Assembly (NCBI RefSeq): GCF_036577625.1 | Contig: NZ_JARBDC010000088.1 | Span: 124,001-188,000, forward strand | Direction of reading: 5' to 3' | From: Paenibacillus_AB sp036577625 | Lineage (GTDB): Bacteria > Bacillota > Bacilli > Paenibacillales > NBRC-103111 | DNA: 64,000 nucleotides | In this document: positions 35,596-44,246 of the stretch, in pieces | Layout: each line of letters opens with the position of its first letter | Position numbering within the stretch: the stretch's first letter is position 1 | The notes under the pieces: generated by a model | The model's input: the letters and a program-made list of their open reading frames with translations, nothing else | Told to the model about the DNA's origin: nothing | Database searches by the model: none | Made by a program: the position numbers and the translations under genes

Positions 35596-36450
35596 CTATC
35601 GATACACTTCGTCCCGCACGCTGTCGAACGGCGTCATGCTGACGGTCGCCGACGGATCGGTATCGCGCACCAGCTCGAGGATGCGCGCTTCCTGCTCCCG
35701 GGCGACGATAACCGTCGTTCCTTCGTCGTCCGGAGCGACGAACGGGCAGTCGGGGCCGAGCAGCCGGCGCAAATCCGACCGGATCGCCTCGCGGCGGCCG
35801 CCGCGTATGCGGACGACCGTATAGCGGTGCCCGCCTCGCATCGTATAACGCAGCGACTTGTAGGCGACGAAATAGGCGATGACGGAGTACAGCGCCTGGT
35901 CCCAGCCGAACAGCAGCCCGGCGATCGCCAGGATCGACAAATTGATCAGCATGACGAGCTCGGCGATGGAAAGCCGGATTTTCCGCTTGAGCCAAAACAC
36001 CGCCTCGTTTACGCCGTCCGTGTAGCTTCCCGTCCGGACGATCAGCCCCGCGCCGCAGCCGAGGGCAAGCCCGCCCAGCAGCGAGGCGGCGAGCGAATGC
36101 TCCGTCAGCGGCGGTATCGGATCGAGCAGCAGCGTCAGCACGGCGATGGCGCCGAGCGCGGCCAGGCGGACGACGGCGGAGCCTCTCGCCTTCCCCGCTC
36201 CCCCCGCAAACACGAACGGAACGTTGACGACGAACAAAAACAAGCCGAGCCGCATTTCCGTCATATGCGACAGCAACACCGAAATGCCCTGGGCGCCGCC
36301 CGGCACGAGCCGGTTCGGCTTCAAAAACAGCTCGAGCCCGACGGCGACGAGTATCGCCCCGGCGGCCAAAGAAAGCAGCGACAGCAGGCCGAACCGGAGC
36401 GGTCTCCCGAAGCGGTACGGACGTCCACAGGCGTTCATCGCTCCCCGCAT
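35596..36450 (-). CDS. YitT family membrane protein, third gene of khtTU operon
   Basis: A 284-residue DUF161/DUF2179 protein with five to six helices and a cytoplasmic C-terminal domain. It is a distant paralogue of the gene at 27658 (compare FGWDQALYSVIAYFVAYKSL with FGWDRAMYSLIAYFIAYKMI). The ATG at 36450 lies four bases after the khtU stop, so translation is probably coupled. ATG 36438, with GGGGAG just in front, is an alternative start. Its place behind a K+/H+ antiporter suggests, without proof, an ion-related role. Confidence 0.85.
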   Translation of the reverse strand: MRGAMNACGRPYRFGRPLRFGLLSLLSLAAGAILVAVGLELFLKPNRLVPGGAQGISVLLSHMTEMRLGLFLFVVNVPFVFAGGAGKARGSAVVRLAALGAIAVLTLLLDPIPPLTEHSLAASLLGGLALGCGAGLIVRTGSYTDGVNEAVFWLKRKIRLSIAELVMLINLSILAIAGLLFGWDQALYSVIAYFVAYKSLRYTMRGGHRYTVVRIRGGRREAIRSDLRRLLGPDCPFVAPDDEGTTVIVAREQEARILELVRDTDPSATVSMTPFDSVRDEVYR

Positions 36451-36454
36451 CGGC

Positions 36455-37702
36455 TCACCCTTCCCGCCGTTCGGGCTGGGCCCGTTCGACCGGCTGCTTG
36501 GCGCCTTCCTTCGTTCCGGCTCGCGACCGTCCGGCGTAGAGCAAATTGTAAATCCGTTTCGACTCCTTCGTCAGCAGCGGACCGAGAATCGCCAAAATGA
36601 GCACGTACAAGGCGGCGAACGGCTGCAATATCGCCAACAAGCCGCCGGCTTTGCCGAGATTCGCCATGACGATCGAAAATTCGCCGCGGGAGACGATCGT
36701 CAGCCCGATATTGACCGACGCCTTCGGCGACAAGCCCGCGCTTCGTCCGGCGAGCAAACCGGCGACGAAGTTGCCGACAAGCGTCAGCAGCACCGCCCCC
36801 AGCGACAGCCATACGGCGCCGCCGAGCGTCGTCGGGTCGATCGTCAGGCCGAAGCTGAAAAAGAACATCGCGCCGAAAAAGTCGCGAAACGGCAAAATGA
36901 GATGCTCGATCCGTTTCATATGCTCGGTTTCCGCCAGCACGAGGCCGACGAGCAGCGCGCCGATCGCTTCCGCGACGTGAATCGTTTCGGAGAAGCCGGC
37001 GACGACCATCAGGCCGCCGAAAATGACGAGCAGAAACAGCTCGTTCGAGCGAATGTCGAGCGCCTTGTTCAGAAGCGGCACCGCCTTGCGGCCGATCACG
37101 AGCACGGCGAGCATGAAGACGAGCGCCACAAGCGCCGAAACGGCCACTCCGGCGAACGAGGTCGAGCCGCTGAGCACGAGTCCGGACAATATCGAAATAT
37201 AGACGGCGAGAAAGACGTCCTCGAACATAATGATGCCTAGAATCATTTCCGTTTCCGGATTCGCCGTCCGCTTCAAATCGACGAGCACCTTCGCCACGAT
37301 GGCGCTGGACGATATCGTCGTAATGCCGGCGACGACGAGCATTTCCTTGAACGGCAGCGAAGCCAGCAAGCCGAACGCCAGGCCGAGCGTAAAATTGATC
37401 GCGATATAAATCGTGCCGCCGACGACGATCGAACGGCCCGACTTGATCAACCGGCCGACGGAAAATTCGAGTCCCAAATAAAACAGCAGAAACAATACGC
37501 CGAGCCGCCCCATAAATTCGATAAGCGGCGCGCTGTCGATAAAGCGGAAGTCGAACACGCCCCATTTCGGAGCGTGCGGTCCGACCGCCATGCCGACCAA
37601 AATGTAGAAAGGGATGACCGAAAATTTGAGCTTGGCCGACAACAAGCCGGCTACGGCGATCAATACGACGGCGAGCCCGATCTCCAGCACGAGATGGTCC
37701 AT
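36455..37702 (-). CDS. khtU: K+/H+ antiporter, membrane subunit (KhtU type, CPA2)
   Basis: A 415-residue CPA2 antiporter with twelve or so helices (LGVLFLLFYLGLEFSVGRL, SSSAIVAKVLVDL). It is expected to expel K+ in exchange for H+, protecting against alkaline or K+ stress. The regulatory partner khtT lies directly upstream: its stop is one base before this ATG, and the ribosome-binding site GGAGG sits inside the end of khtT. The gene name rests on this pairing. There is no TrkA domain within the protein, as expected for KhtU. Confidence 0.85.
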   Translation of the reverse strand: MDHLVLEIGLAVVLIAVAGLLSAKLKFSVIPFYILVGMAVGPHAPKWGVFDFRFIDSAPLIEFMGRLGVLFLLFYLGLEFSVGRLIKSGRSIVVGGTIYIAINFTLGLAFGLLASLPFKEMLVVAGITTISSSAIVAKVLVDLKRTANPETEMILGIIMFEDVFLAVYISILSGLVLSGSTSFAGVAVSALVALVFMLAVLVIGRKAVPLLNKALDIRSNELFLLVIFGGLMVVAGFSETIHVAEAIGALLVGLVLAETEHMKRIEHLILPFRDFFGAMFFFSFGLTIDPTTLGGAVWLSLGAVLLTLVGNFVAGLLAGRSAGLSPKASVNIGLTIVSRGEFSIVMANLGKAGGLLAILQPFAALYVLILAILGPLLTKESKRIYNLLYAGRSRAGTKEGAKQPVERAQPERREG

Positions 37703-37703
37703 A

Positions 37704-38201
37704 TTATCGACCTCCGTGCGTCAGCAGCTGCTTGAGCACCTTGAGCTGGTTCCGTTCGCCGGCGACGACGAGCGTGCTGCCGCCCTTCAGCTTATACTCC
37801 GGACCCGGATTGATTTGATGCGTTTGGTCCGGATAGACGACGGCGATAATGCTCGCCCCCGTTTTGCGGCGAACGTCCAGCTCGCCGATCGACAGCCCGA
37901 CGGACGGATAGTCGCCGTCGATCCGGTACCATTCGATGATCAGATCGTTCAGCGCCACTTCGATCGTTTCGAGCGCCTTCGGTTTGTAGTTCATGCCGCC
38001 GAGAATCGCTCCGATCGCCCTCGCTTCGTCGTCTTGGAACGTCGCGACGGAAACCGTTTCGTCCGGATCGTGCGGATCCGGCGTATAAATTTCGCGTCGG
38101 CCGTCGTCGTGCACGACGATGACGAACCGCTCCCGCGACTGCGTTTCGATTTCGTATTTACGGCCGATTCCCGGCAAATCCGATTCCCTGATTGGTTTCA
38201 T
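37704..38201 (-). CDS. khtT: K+/H+ antiporter regulatory subunit (KhtT type, RCK_C)
   Basis: A 165-residue cytoplasmic protein. The N-terminal part begins MKPIRESDLPGIGRKYEIET and the C-terminal RCK_C (TrkA-C) domain (about 80-160) contains LSIGELDVRRKTGASIIAVV and GSTLVVAGERNQLKVL. In Bacillus, KhtT binds cyclic di-AMP through this domain and opens KhtU. Start 38201 has GGAGG nine bases upstream; the longer frame to 38297 lacks family similarity. Together with the c-di-AMP riboswitch at 55770 it suggests c-di-AMP control of K+ in both directions. Confidence 0.87.
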   Translation of the reverse strand: MKPIRESDLPGIGRKYEIETQSRERFVIVVHDDGRREIYTPDPHDPDETVSVATFQDDEARAIGAILGGMNYKPKALETIEVALNDLIIEWYRIDGDYPSVGLSIGELDVRRKTGASIIAVVYPDQTHQINPGPEYKLKGGSTLVVAGERNQLKVLKQLLTHGGR

Positions 38202-38395
38202 TCGATTCCTCCGATTGCGTGATGGGATCAGCTGTGCCGCCGACAAGTGCAATCGGATAGGGGCGATGCCCGGCTCTTTATTCGTTTTTGCGGGCATGCC
38301 GAAAATACCCGTTGCCCTACGCAGCCTAGCTATCGTACGCTGTTATCTTTTTCCTTTCAACAACGTTTCATGCGAAAAAAAGGCAGAGCCGAACA

Positions 38396-38746
38396 TCAGG
38401 GATGGACATAAATCGAAGTGAACTTGAGGGGTCGCAAAAGAAGCTGCTTGCGAAGCAGCGATATGGGCGGGGCGAATCGCTTCAAGCGGGCGCGAACCGG
38501 CTCGCTTCCGGGCATAACGCCGAACGGGCAGAAGATAACGACAAGCGGCAGCAGCACGCGCAGCTTCTGCACGATCTGCGCGGGAGCTCCGAGCGGCGAA
38601 TGGATCGACGAGGGCGCGGATACGGCGGGGATCGATTGGGAAACGGGCGTCACGACCCGTTCGGCGGTAGGGATCAGAAACGACCATAGAAGGGCGAACG
38701 CGACGGACAGCAGTCCGATCAAGCGGACGACGGGGCGCAAGATCAT
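38396..38746 (-). CDS. Small membrane protein, paralogue of the one at 28752
   Basis: A 116-residue protein of unknown family. The N-terminal helix region (LIGLLSVAFALLWSFLIPTAE) is followed by VVTPVSQSIPAVSAPSS, a second helix (LRVLLPLVVIFCPFGVM) and a basic end with LLRKQLLLRPLKFTSIYVHP. Start 38746 has GGGAGG ten bases upstream. The shared pattern with 28752 in two unlinked places supports both as genes. The VTPVS-SIPAVS stretch after the first helix could face the outside. Confidence 0.75.
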   Translation of the reverse strand: MILRPVVRLIGLLSVAFALLWSFLIPTAERVVTPVSQSIPAVSAPSSIHSPLGAPAQIVQKLRVLLPLVVIFCPFGVMPGSEPVRARLKRFAPPISLLRKQLLLRPLKFTSIYVHP

Positions 38747-38925
38747 GGCAACATCCCTCCCTTCTTCGTAGTCTGATTCCATTTTAACAAAAATTCAGGC
38801 GTTTTTAAAGCTGTGATCGCTTTCTTTTGAAAAATAATGACGATTGCTCCCCGTATCTGACAATAGCTATCGATATCGTTAAAAATCGTCGTTTCTTTTA
38901 TCCGCTTTCCCTCTCGCCCGCCATT

Positions 38926-38944
38926 GATAACGATAACCATTCTC
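38926..38944. promoter_or_regulatory. Fur-like box upstream of the CDF exporter
   Basis: GATAACGATAACCATTCTC matches the 19-bp Fur consensus GATAATGATAATCATTATC at 16 positions. It lies 29 bases before the -35 of the promoter at 38973, so iron- (or Mn/Zn-) dependent control of the cation exporter is likely. Confidence 0.6.
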
Positions 38945-38972
38945 TCTTATTTATAATAATTTTAAATAAGTA

Positions 38973-39000
38973 TTGATTTCAATGAACTGAGGTGTATAAT
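38973..39000 (+). promoter_or_regulatory. Sigma-A promoter of the CDF exporter
   Basis: TTGATT, 16-bp spacer, TATAAT. The CDF gene start lies 98 bases further on. Confidence 0.65.
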
Positions 39001-39098
39001 GAAAGACACGGATGAACTTAACTTTGTTTCATCCCTGAATATTGCAAATTTCGAAAGCTCGACATGTCCTGTCGTTTTCGGGAAAGCGGGTGACCTCC

Positions 39099-40067
39099 AT
39101 GTACGATTATCATCATTTACGCCATGTCAAAGAACAAGCTACGTCCAAACGGGCGCTCTGGATTACGCTGCTCCTGACCGCCTTCTTCACGGTCGTCGAG
39201 ATTATCGGGGGCATCGCCTCCAACTCGCTCGCCCTGCTGTCCGACTCGGCCCACATGGTGTCCGACGTCATCGCGCTCGGACTGAGCATGACGGCGATTT
39301 ATTTGGCTTCGCGCCAGCCGAATGCGAAATATACGTTCGGCTACTTGCGCTTCGAAATCGTCGCCTCGTTTCTGAACGGATTCGCGCTCTGCATCATCGC
39401 GCTCGGCATTTTTTACGAAGGCGTGAAGCGCGCCCTCAATCCGCAGGAAATCGATCTGAGCCTGATGCTGACGATCGCTTCCATCGGCTTCACGGTCAAC
39501 CTCGTGCTGACGTTCGTGCTCAGCCGCAGCATGAAGGAAGAGGAAAATTTGAACGTCAAAAGCGCATTGTGGCATTTTATCGGCGACCTGCTCAGCTCGA
39601 TCGGCGTCATCGCGTCCGCGATCATCATTTATTTTACCGATTGGGGCTGGGTCGATCCGCTCATCAGCGTCGTTATCGGCGGCATCATTTTTACCGGCGG
39701 CTCGAAAATCGTCAAAGAGTCGTATTTGATCCTGATGGAGTCGGTGCCGGAAAAGTTCGATCTGGACGATATCCGCAAATCGATCGCCGAGGTCGAAGGG
39801 GTCGAGGACGTGCACGAAATGCATTTGTGGGCCGTTTCGACGGACCATTATTCGCTGACCGCGCACGTGTTCATTAACGAGCACATTCAGCCGTTCTGCA
39901 TTATCCTCGCGATCAACGAGACGCTGGAGAACAAATACGGCATCACCCATTCGACGATTCAGATGGAGCATGCCACCATTCATCCGCACGGCGAGTACGG
40001 CAAACAGTTTTTGCGGCACAAGGAAGAGGAGGAAAAAGCGCGGGAACGGCTTTCGTTGAACGTATGA
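39099..40067 (+). CDS. Cation diffusion facilitator (CzcD-like metal exporter)
   Basis: A 322-residue cation:proton antiporter with six helices. Metal-site motifs are LLSDSAHMVSD in helix 2 and LWHFIGDLLSS in helix 5, the HxxxD/DxxxD pattern of zinc- and cobalt-type CDF proteins. The C-terminal cytoplasmic dimer domain (about 210-300) has VEGVEDVHEMHLWAVS. I start it at 39099 (MYDYHHLRHVKEQ). It probably exports Zn2+ or another divalent metal. The Fur-like box and sigma-A promoter just upstream suggest metal-responsive control. Confidence 0.9.
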   Translation: MYDYHHLRHVKEQATSKRALWITLLLTAFFTVVEIIGGIASNSLALLSDSAHMVSDVIALGLSMTAIYLASRQPNAKYTFGYLRFEIVASFLNGFALCIIALGIFYEGVKRALNPQEIDLSLMLTIASIGFTVNLVLTFVLSRSMKEEENLNVKSALWHFIGDLLSSIGVIASAIIIYFTDWGWVDPLISVVIGGIIFTGGSKIVKESYLILMESVPEKFDLDDIRKSIAEVEGVEDVHEMHLWAVSTDHYSLTAHVFINEHIQPFCIILAINETLENKYGITHSTIQMEHATIHPHGEYGKQFLRHKEEEEKARERLSLNV

Positions 40068-40108
40068 CGGCCCGTCCGCCCGCAGGGCTGCGAAGGTACG
40101 GCCATCGG

Positions 40109-40160
40109 TCGGCGGCAGCCGCTTCCGGAGCTCATCCGGCGGCGGGCCGCTTTTTTTTTA
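40109..40160 (+). terminator. Probable terminator of the CDF gene
   Basis: A GC-rich imperfect inverted repeat (GGCGGCAGCCGC...CGGCGGGCCGC) is followed by nine T, about 45 bases after the stop. Confidence 0.65.
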
Positions 40161-40253
40161 CGCAAAATGGCAAAAATGAATGAAATCGAAAGATCGGTTG
40201 TGATCGACTAAGATCGATTTTATTTTTCGAGCAAAAGAGGGCGATAAGAAACA

Positions 40254-40283
40254 TTGTTACAACGGGCGAAACGCAGCTATAAT
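40254..40283 (+). promoter_or_regulatory. Sigma-A promoter of the orphan lipoprotein gene
   Basis: TTGTTA, 18-bp spacer, TATAAT, about 97 bases before the ATG at 40381. Confidence 0.55.
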
Positions 40284-40380
40284 GAAGTCATTTATTGCCA
40301 GTCGGTACATAAATGGCGGGCTTCATGCAAACCGAAAGTTCGGCGGTAAAGAGAACACCCATTCGAACGGAGGATGCTTG

Positions 40381-41661
40381 ATGAAAAGAAGCTTGTTGGC
40401 GCCCATTCTTTTCACCTTTGTAATCGCTTTCACCGGATGCTCGAAAAGTCAGGAAGCCGGAGTCGCTCCCAAGACGGAAAAACCGCTCGAACCCGTTACG
40501 CTGCGCGTCCATCAACTGGGCGGGTATTTTACGGAGCAGGATTTCAACGAATTGATCGCCGAGCCCGTCAAAAAGAAATACCCGCACCTCACCGTCACGA
40601 TGGACAAAACGACCGAAGATTTGCCGGAATTGCTCGCCAAAGGGGAGGCGATCGACTTCCTCGTCACGTACCACGGGCGGCTCACCGCCTACAAGGAGCT
40701 GGGCGTTTACGTCGACCTCCTCCCGCTCTCCAAGCAGTACAACTTCGACCTGAGCCGGTTCGAGCAGGGCGCGCTGGACACGATCGTCGCGAACTCGGAC
40801 AAAGGCGAGCTGTACGCGCTCCCGTACGCCAACAACCTCAACGCGCTTTATTACAACAAGGACATTTTCGACAAGTTCGGCGTCGCTTATCCGAAGGACG
40901 GCATGACGTGGGAGGAAACGATCGACCTCGCGAAAAAAGTGACGCGCATGGACAACCAGACGCAATACCGCGGCATCGAAATCGACGATATCAACCGGCT
41001 GCTGTTCCCGCTGCAGCTCAACATCATCGACGCCAAAACGGATAAAGTGATGGTAAACAGCGAGCCGTACAAACGGGCGATCGACATCGCCAAACAAATT
41101 TATTCGATTCCGGGCAACGACTACATCGGCGGCTCCCCGATCGACCGGTTCATGAAGGACCGCAACGTGGCGATGATCCCGACGATCAACCTGTATTTGC
41201 GCTTCCGCCAAGTGACCGGCTTGAACTGGGACGTCGCCCAGTTTCCGAGCTACAGCGACAAGCCGAACGTTTACGGCATGTACGACCTCCACTGCATGAT
41301 TCCGATGGTCGCCAGCAAACACCGGGACGACCAGATGCGCGTCCTCGAGGTGCTGTTCTCCGAAGAAGTGCAGATGACGATGTCGAAAAAATCGGCGAAA
41401 TTTCCGGTCATGAAAGATCCGAAATTCAAACAGGCGTTCGGCCAGGAATTGCCCGAGCTGAAAGGCAAACATATCGAAGGCGTGCTCAAAAGCAAAACCG
41501 AGCTCGCGCCGCCGAACTCGCTCTACTATTCCAAAGGACTCAGCCTGCTGAACGCCGAATACGCCAACGTGATGAAAAATACGAAGGACCTCAATACCGC
41601 CCTGCGGGACGCGGAGGAGCAAATCAAGCAGCATATCGCGACCGAGAAAGCGAAAAAATGA
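40381..41661 (+). CDS. Orphan solute-binding lipoprotein (SBP family 1)
   Basis: A 426-residue extracellular protein. The lipoprotein signal ends FVIAFTGC, with the cysteine as first mature residue. The family-1 solute-binding fold shows LPYANNLNALYYNKDIFDKFGVAYPKDGMTW, the sugar-type SBP signature. GGAGG lies seven bases before the ATG. No permease or ATPase gene is adjacent and a terminator follows, so it either serves a remote transporter or acts as a receptor. It resembles the SBP modules at 44247, 45764 and 62488. Confidence 0.9.
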   Translation: MKRSLLAPILFTFVIAFTGCSKSQEAGVAPKTEKPLEPVTLRVHQLGGYFTEQDFNELIAEPVKKKYPHLTVTMDKTTEDLPELLAKGEAIDFLVTYHGRLTAYKELGVYVDLLPLSKQYNFDLSRFEQGALDTIVANSDKGELYALPYANNLNALYYNKDIFDKFGVAYPKDGMTWEETIDLAKKVTRMDNQTQYRGIEIDDINRLLFPLQLNIIDAKTDKVMVNSEPYKRAIDIAKQIYSIPGNDYIGGSPIDRFMKDRNVAMIPTINLYLRFRQVTGLNWDVAQFPSYSDKPNVYGMYDLHCMIPMVASKHRDDQMRVLEVLFSEEVQMTMSKKSAKFPVMKDPKFKQAFGQELPELKGKHIEGVLKSKTELAPPNSLYYSKGLSLLNAEYANVMKNTKDLNTALRDAEEQIKQHIATEKAKK

Positions 41662-41684
41662 CGGCAGGCCCGCGCCGTTTTGGG

Positions 41685-41709
41685 AGCCCCGATTCGTTCG
41701 GGGCTTTTC
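41685..41709 (+). terminator. Intrinsic terminator of the orphan lipoprotein gene
   Basis: AGCCCCGATTCGTTCGGGGCT followed by TTTTCG. Confidence 0.8.
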
Positions 41710-41754
41710 GCGTTCGCGGCGGACGTTCGCCGGCGATCCGCCGGCATCGCTCCG

Positions 41755-42999
41755 CTAAATCAGCTCTTTGCGCTTTTTCAACACGCGATACAGGATGCAG
41801 CCGAACACGGCGCATAAGGCGGCGCACGCGCCGATGAAGCCGTAGCCCGCCTGGAGTCCGCGAAGCAAACCGGCAGGCGTGCCGGCCCCGTATCCGTTTT
41901 TGACGAATTCGATGATGAATCCGATCGCGTAGTTGCCGATGACGCTGCCGAGTCCCATCAGCGTTACCGTAAACGTAATGGCCGTATCGCTGCCGTTCGG
42001 ATACCGCTTGGCAATAAAGGCCATGACGGTCGGGTAAATCATCGCGATGCCGATCCCCGCCGCGGCGAACAGAAACGCCAGCCTCTCCCCTCCCCCGATC
42101 GCGGCAAACGTGCAGATCGCGGAAAATCCCGAGAACACGATCAGCGACAAATTGAAGCCGATTCGATCCGTGACCGGTCCGAGCACGAGTCTGGCGAGCG
42201 CAAAACAGAGGAAAAAGGCGGACAGCATGCCGGAAGCCGCAACGGCGTCCCAGCCGTACGCTTTTTCCAGGAAGTTGACGAGCCAGCCGCCGACGGCCAG
42301 CTCGGATACGACGCCGAACGTCAAAATCAGCACCATCAACCAGAGCACCGGGTCCCGCAGCAGCAAGCTCAGCGGGATTCGATCCTCGTGCGGAAGCTCG
42401 TCGCCCGGGAACGAGCCGCACAGAGCGAATACGATCGGAACGACGGACAGCAAAAGCATGACGAGGTACATGCCGCGCCAATCGAGCGTAACGCCGAATA
42501 CGGTCGCCGACATGAGACCCGTGGCCAGCAAAGGGGCGACGGTGGAGCTGAGTCCATAGAAGCCGTGAGACAAATTCATCATCGTTCCCGTATTCGTCGT
42601 GAAAATGCGCGCCCCCAGGACGGCAAGCGCGATTTCCAGCATTCCGTTCCCGATGTACATGAGGAAATAGGAGGAGGCGAACATCGGATAGCCGTGAAAC
42701 AAGTAAATCAGGATGCCCGAAGCCGCCATCGTTCCGAAAGCGGCGACCGTTACGATTTTGATCCCCCAGATCCGGGTCAGAAACCCGGTGAACGAGCAAG
42801 CCAGCAAATAACCCAGCGCATTGAGCGACAGCAGCGTGCCGAGCTGCGATTCGTTCAGCATGAAATCGAACTGAATGCGCGGGATCGCCGGTCCTTTCGC
42901 GTTTTCCGACAGACCGAAAACGACGAAGCCCGCGAATATCGTCGCCAGCTGCATGACATAGACCGCATTCCATTTTTGAAGCCTCTTCCCCACGGGCAT
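41755..42999 (-). CDS. MFS transporter (FucP/sugar-type)
   Basis: A 414-residue major facilitator with twelve helices, beginning WNAVYVMQLATIFAGFVVFGLSEN. Conserved pieces resemble the FHS/sugar-like MFS group (MNLSHGFYGLSSTVAPLLATGL, GLGSVIGNYAIGF). It probably takes up or exports a sugar or small metabolite. GGGGAGG stands eight bases before the ATG at 42999. It stands alone between two unrelated plus-strand genes. Confidence 0.87.
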   Translation of the reverse strand: MPVGKRLQKWNAVYVMQLATIFAGFVVFGLSENAKGPAIPRIQFDFMLNESQLGTLLSLNALGYLLACSFTGFLTRIWGIKIVTVAAFGTMAASGILIYLFHGYPMFASSYFLMYIGNGMLEIALAVLGARIFTTNTGTMMNLSHGFYGLSSTVAPLLATGLMSATVFGVTLDWRGMYLVMLLLSVVPIVFALCGSFPGDELPHEDRIPLSLLLRDPVLWLMVLILTFGVVSELAVGGWLVNFLEKAYGWDAVAASGMLSAFFLCFALARLVLGPVTDRIGFNLSLIVFSGFSAICTFAAIGGGERLAFLFAAAGIGIAMIYPTVMAFIAKRYPNGSDTAITFTVTLMGLGSVIGNYAIGFIIEFVKNGYGAGTPAGLLRGLQAGYGFIGACAALCAVFGCILYRVLKKRKELI

Positions 43000-43194
43000 T
43001 TCGTTCCTCCCCGGCTGCGAGCCCTGTCTCGATACTTACAGAACTATAACATAAACGCACCCGCGCACCAAGGCTTTGCTGCGGATTCATGGACGCCGTT
43101 TCGCACAGGGATAAAAATTTCAGTAACCAACTACTGGGTGTTCGTCATATGGTGTAGAAGTGTTTTGCCCAATACGACTGAGGAGCTGTCATTC

Positions 43195-43524
43195 ATGAAT
43201 AGGCCGATGTATTACAACTACGCTTCGCAAGTTTATGCGCCGATCCCGAACCGGCAATATTACCGGAGTGAAGAAGAGCCGAGAAAAGAAGTCCCGGTTA
43301 TTCCGAAAAACGTCATGTACACGACGGCCGTCGAGCCCAAATTTACCGAGCATTTGCTCGCGCACAAAGGGCAGCCGATTTGCGTCGTCACGACGGTCGG
43401 GAAGCTGGAAGGCACGCTGAACGACGTATTCGTCGATCATATCGCCCTCGTATCCCACGGAAAAATGCAGCATATCCGGTTATGCGAAATCGTTTATTTC
43501 GAGGCGGACGGGGCGAAAAAGTAA
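43195..43524 (+). CDS. DUF2642-like small protein, possible spore-coat component
   Basis: A 109-residue protein. A tyrosine-rich N terminus (MNRPMYYNYASQVYAP) precedes a C-terminal part (about 50-105) with KGQPICVVTTVGKLEGTLNDVFVDHIALV, the small beta-barrel (Lsm-like) pattern of DUF2642 proteins such as YuzF of Bacillus. Tyrosine-rich tails with such barrels are frequent among spore-associated proteins, so a sporulation role is possible but unproven. GAGGAG precedes the ATG. A strong terminator follows. Confidence 0.75.
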   Translation: MNRPMYYNYASQVYAPIPNRQYYRSEEEPRKEVPVIPKNVMYTTAVEPKFTEHLLAHKGQPICVVTTVGKLEGTLNDVFVDHIALVSHGKMQHIRLCEIVYFEADGAKK

Positions 43525-43544
43525 CGGGTTTGTAAAAGCAAACG

Positions 43545-43579
43545 GCGAAAAACCGGGACATCCCGGTTTTTCGCTGTTA
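43545..43579 (+). terminator. Intrinsic terminator of the DUF2642-like gene
   Basis: GCGAAAAACCGGGA-CA-TCCCGGTTTTTCGC followed by TGTTATTATTTTG. Confidence 0.9.
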
Positions 43580-43621
43580 TTATTTTGATAATGCCTGTTC
43601 GGAGTCTTGCGAACCATTTAG

Positions 43622-43647
43622 GGAACCGTTTCGCGCGAGGGCTCGTC
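43622..43647 (+). promoter_or_regulatory. ECF-type promoter in front of the ECF sigma gene
   Basis: GGAACC, a 16-bp spacer and CGTC match the general ECF-sigma promoter pattern (GAAC...CGTC). It sits 22 bases before the GTG start of the sigma gene at 43670, as expected for autoregulation. Confidence 0.7.
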
Positions 43648-43669
43648 CAATGATCGAGGTGAACGAAAA

Positions 43670-44212
43670 GTGGGTTTGGATTATTTGAGCGCGCTCTGCG
43701 AAAGCACGGACAAAAACATCATCCTGAGCGATCTGATGGACCGCTACGGCAACGACGTATGGAACTATGCGTTTTTCCTGACGAGCCGTTTCGATCAGGC
43801 GGACGACATTTTCCAGGACGTTTTCCTGAAGGTGTACCGCAGCATGCTTTCGTTCCGCGGGGAATCGAGCGTCAAGACGTGGCTGCTCGCGATTACGCGC
43901 AACGTCGCCAAGGATCACCGCAAGTCGGCATGGGCCCGCCGGGTGCTCCTGATGGCGTCGGTGCGAAGATCGGAAACGGCTTCCTCGACGGAGAAAGAAG
44001 TGCTGAGCCGGATGGTCAACGGCGACATTTGGAAAGCCGTTATGGATTTGCCCGAGAAGCTGCGCGAAGTGCTGCTCTTGTACGCCCACCACCAGCTATC
44101 CATTCCCGAAATCGCCTCCATGCTGAACATTTCGCCGGGCACCGTCAAGTCCCGGCTGCATCGGGCCAGAGCGAAAGTGCCTGTTATTTTGAAGGAGCAG
44201 TTAACCGATTAG
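43670..44212 (+). CDS. ECF RNA polymerase sigma factor
   Basis: A 180-residue sigma-70 group IV factor. Sigma-2 domain (about 20-90): LMDRYGNDVWNYAFFLTSRFDQADDIFQDVFLKVYR, with the DQADDIFQDVF motif, followed by SSVKTWLLAITRNVAKDHRK. Sigma-4 domain (about 115-175): LPEKLREVLLLYAHHQLSIPEIASMLNISPGTVKSRLHRARAKV. Start at GTG, with GAGGTGA seven bases upstream. It carries no extra C-terminal domain. The next gene, 34 bases on, encodes a one-pass membrane protein in the position of an anti-sigma, with a solute-binding domain outside. Confidence 0.93.
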   Translation: MGLDYLSALCESTDKNIILSDLMDRYGNDVWNYAFFLTSRFDQADDIFQDVFLKVYRSMLSFRGESSVKTWLLAITRNVAKDHRKSAWARRVLLMASVRRSETASSTEKEVLSRMVNGDIWKAVMDLPEKLREVLLLYAHHQLSIPEIASMLNISPGTVKSRLHRARAKVPVILKEQLTD

Positions 44213-44246
44213 CGACGTCGGACAGCGGGGGAGGCGATTGCATACG

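Noticed and set aside
38202..38297. Upstream extension of khtT
   Set aside because: No similarity to the family and no ribosome-binding site; ATG 38201 has GGAGG.
40311..40340. GCAAACCGAAAG upstream of the lipoprotein gene at 40381 as a second GEMM riboswitch
   Set aside because: The second hallmark GACGCAAAGC and the closing tetraloop receptor are absent.
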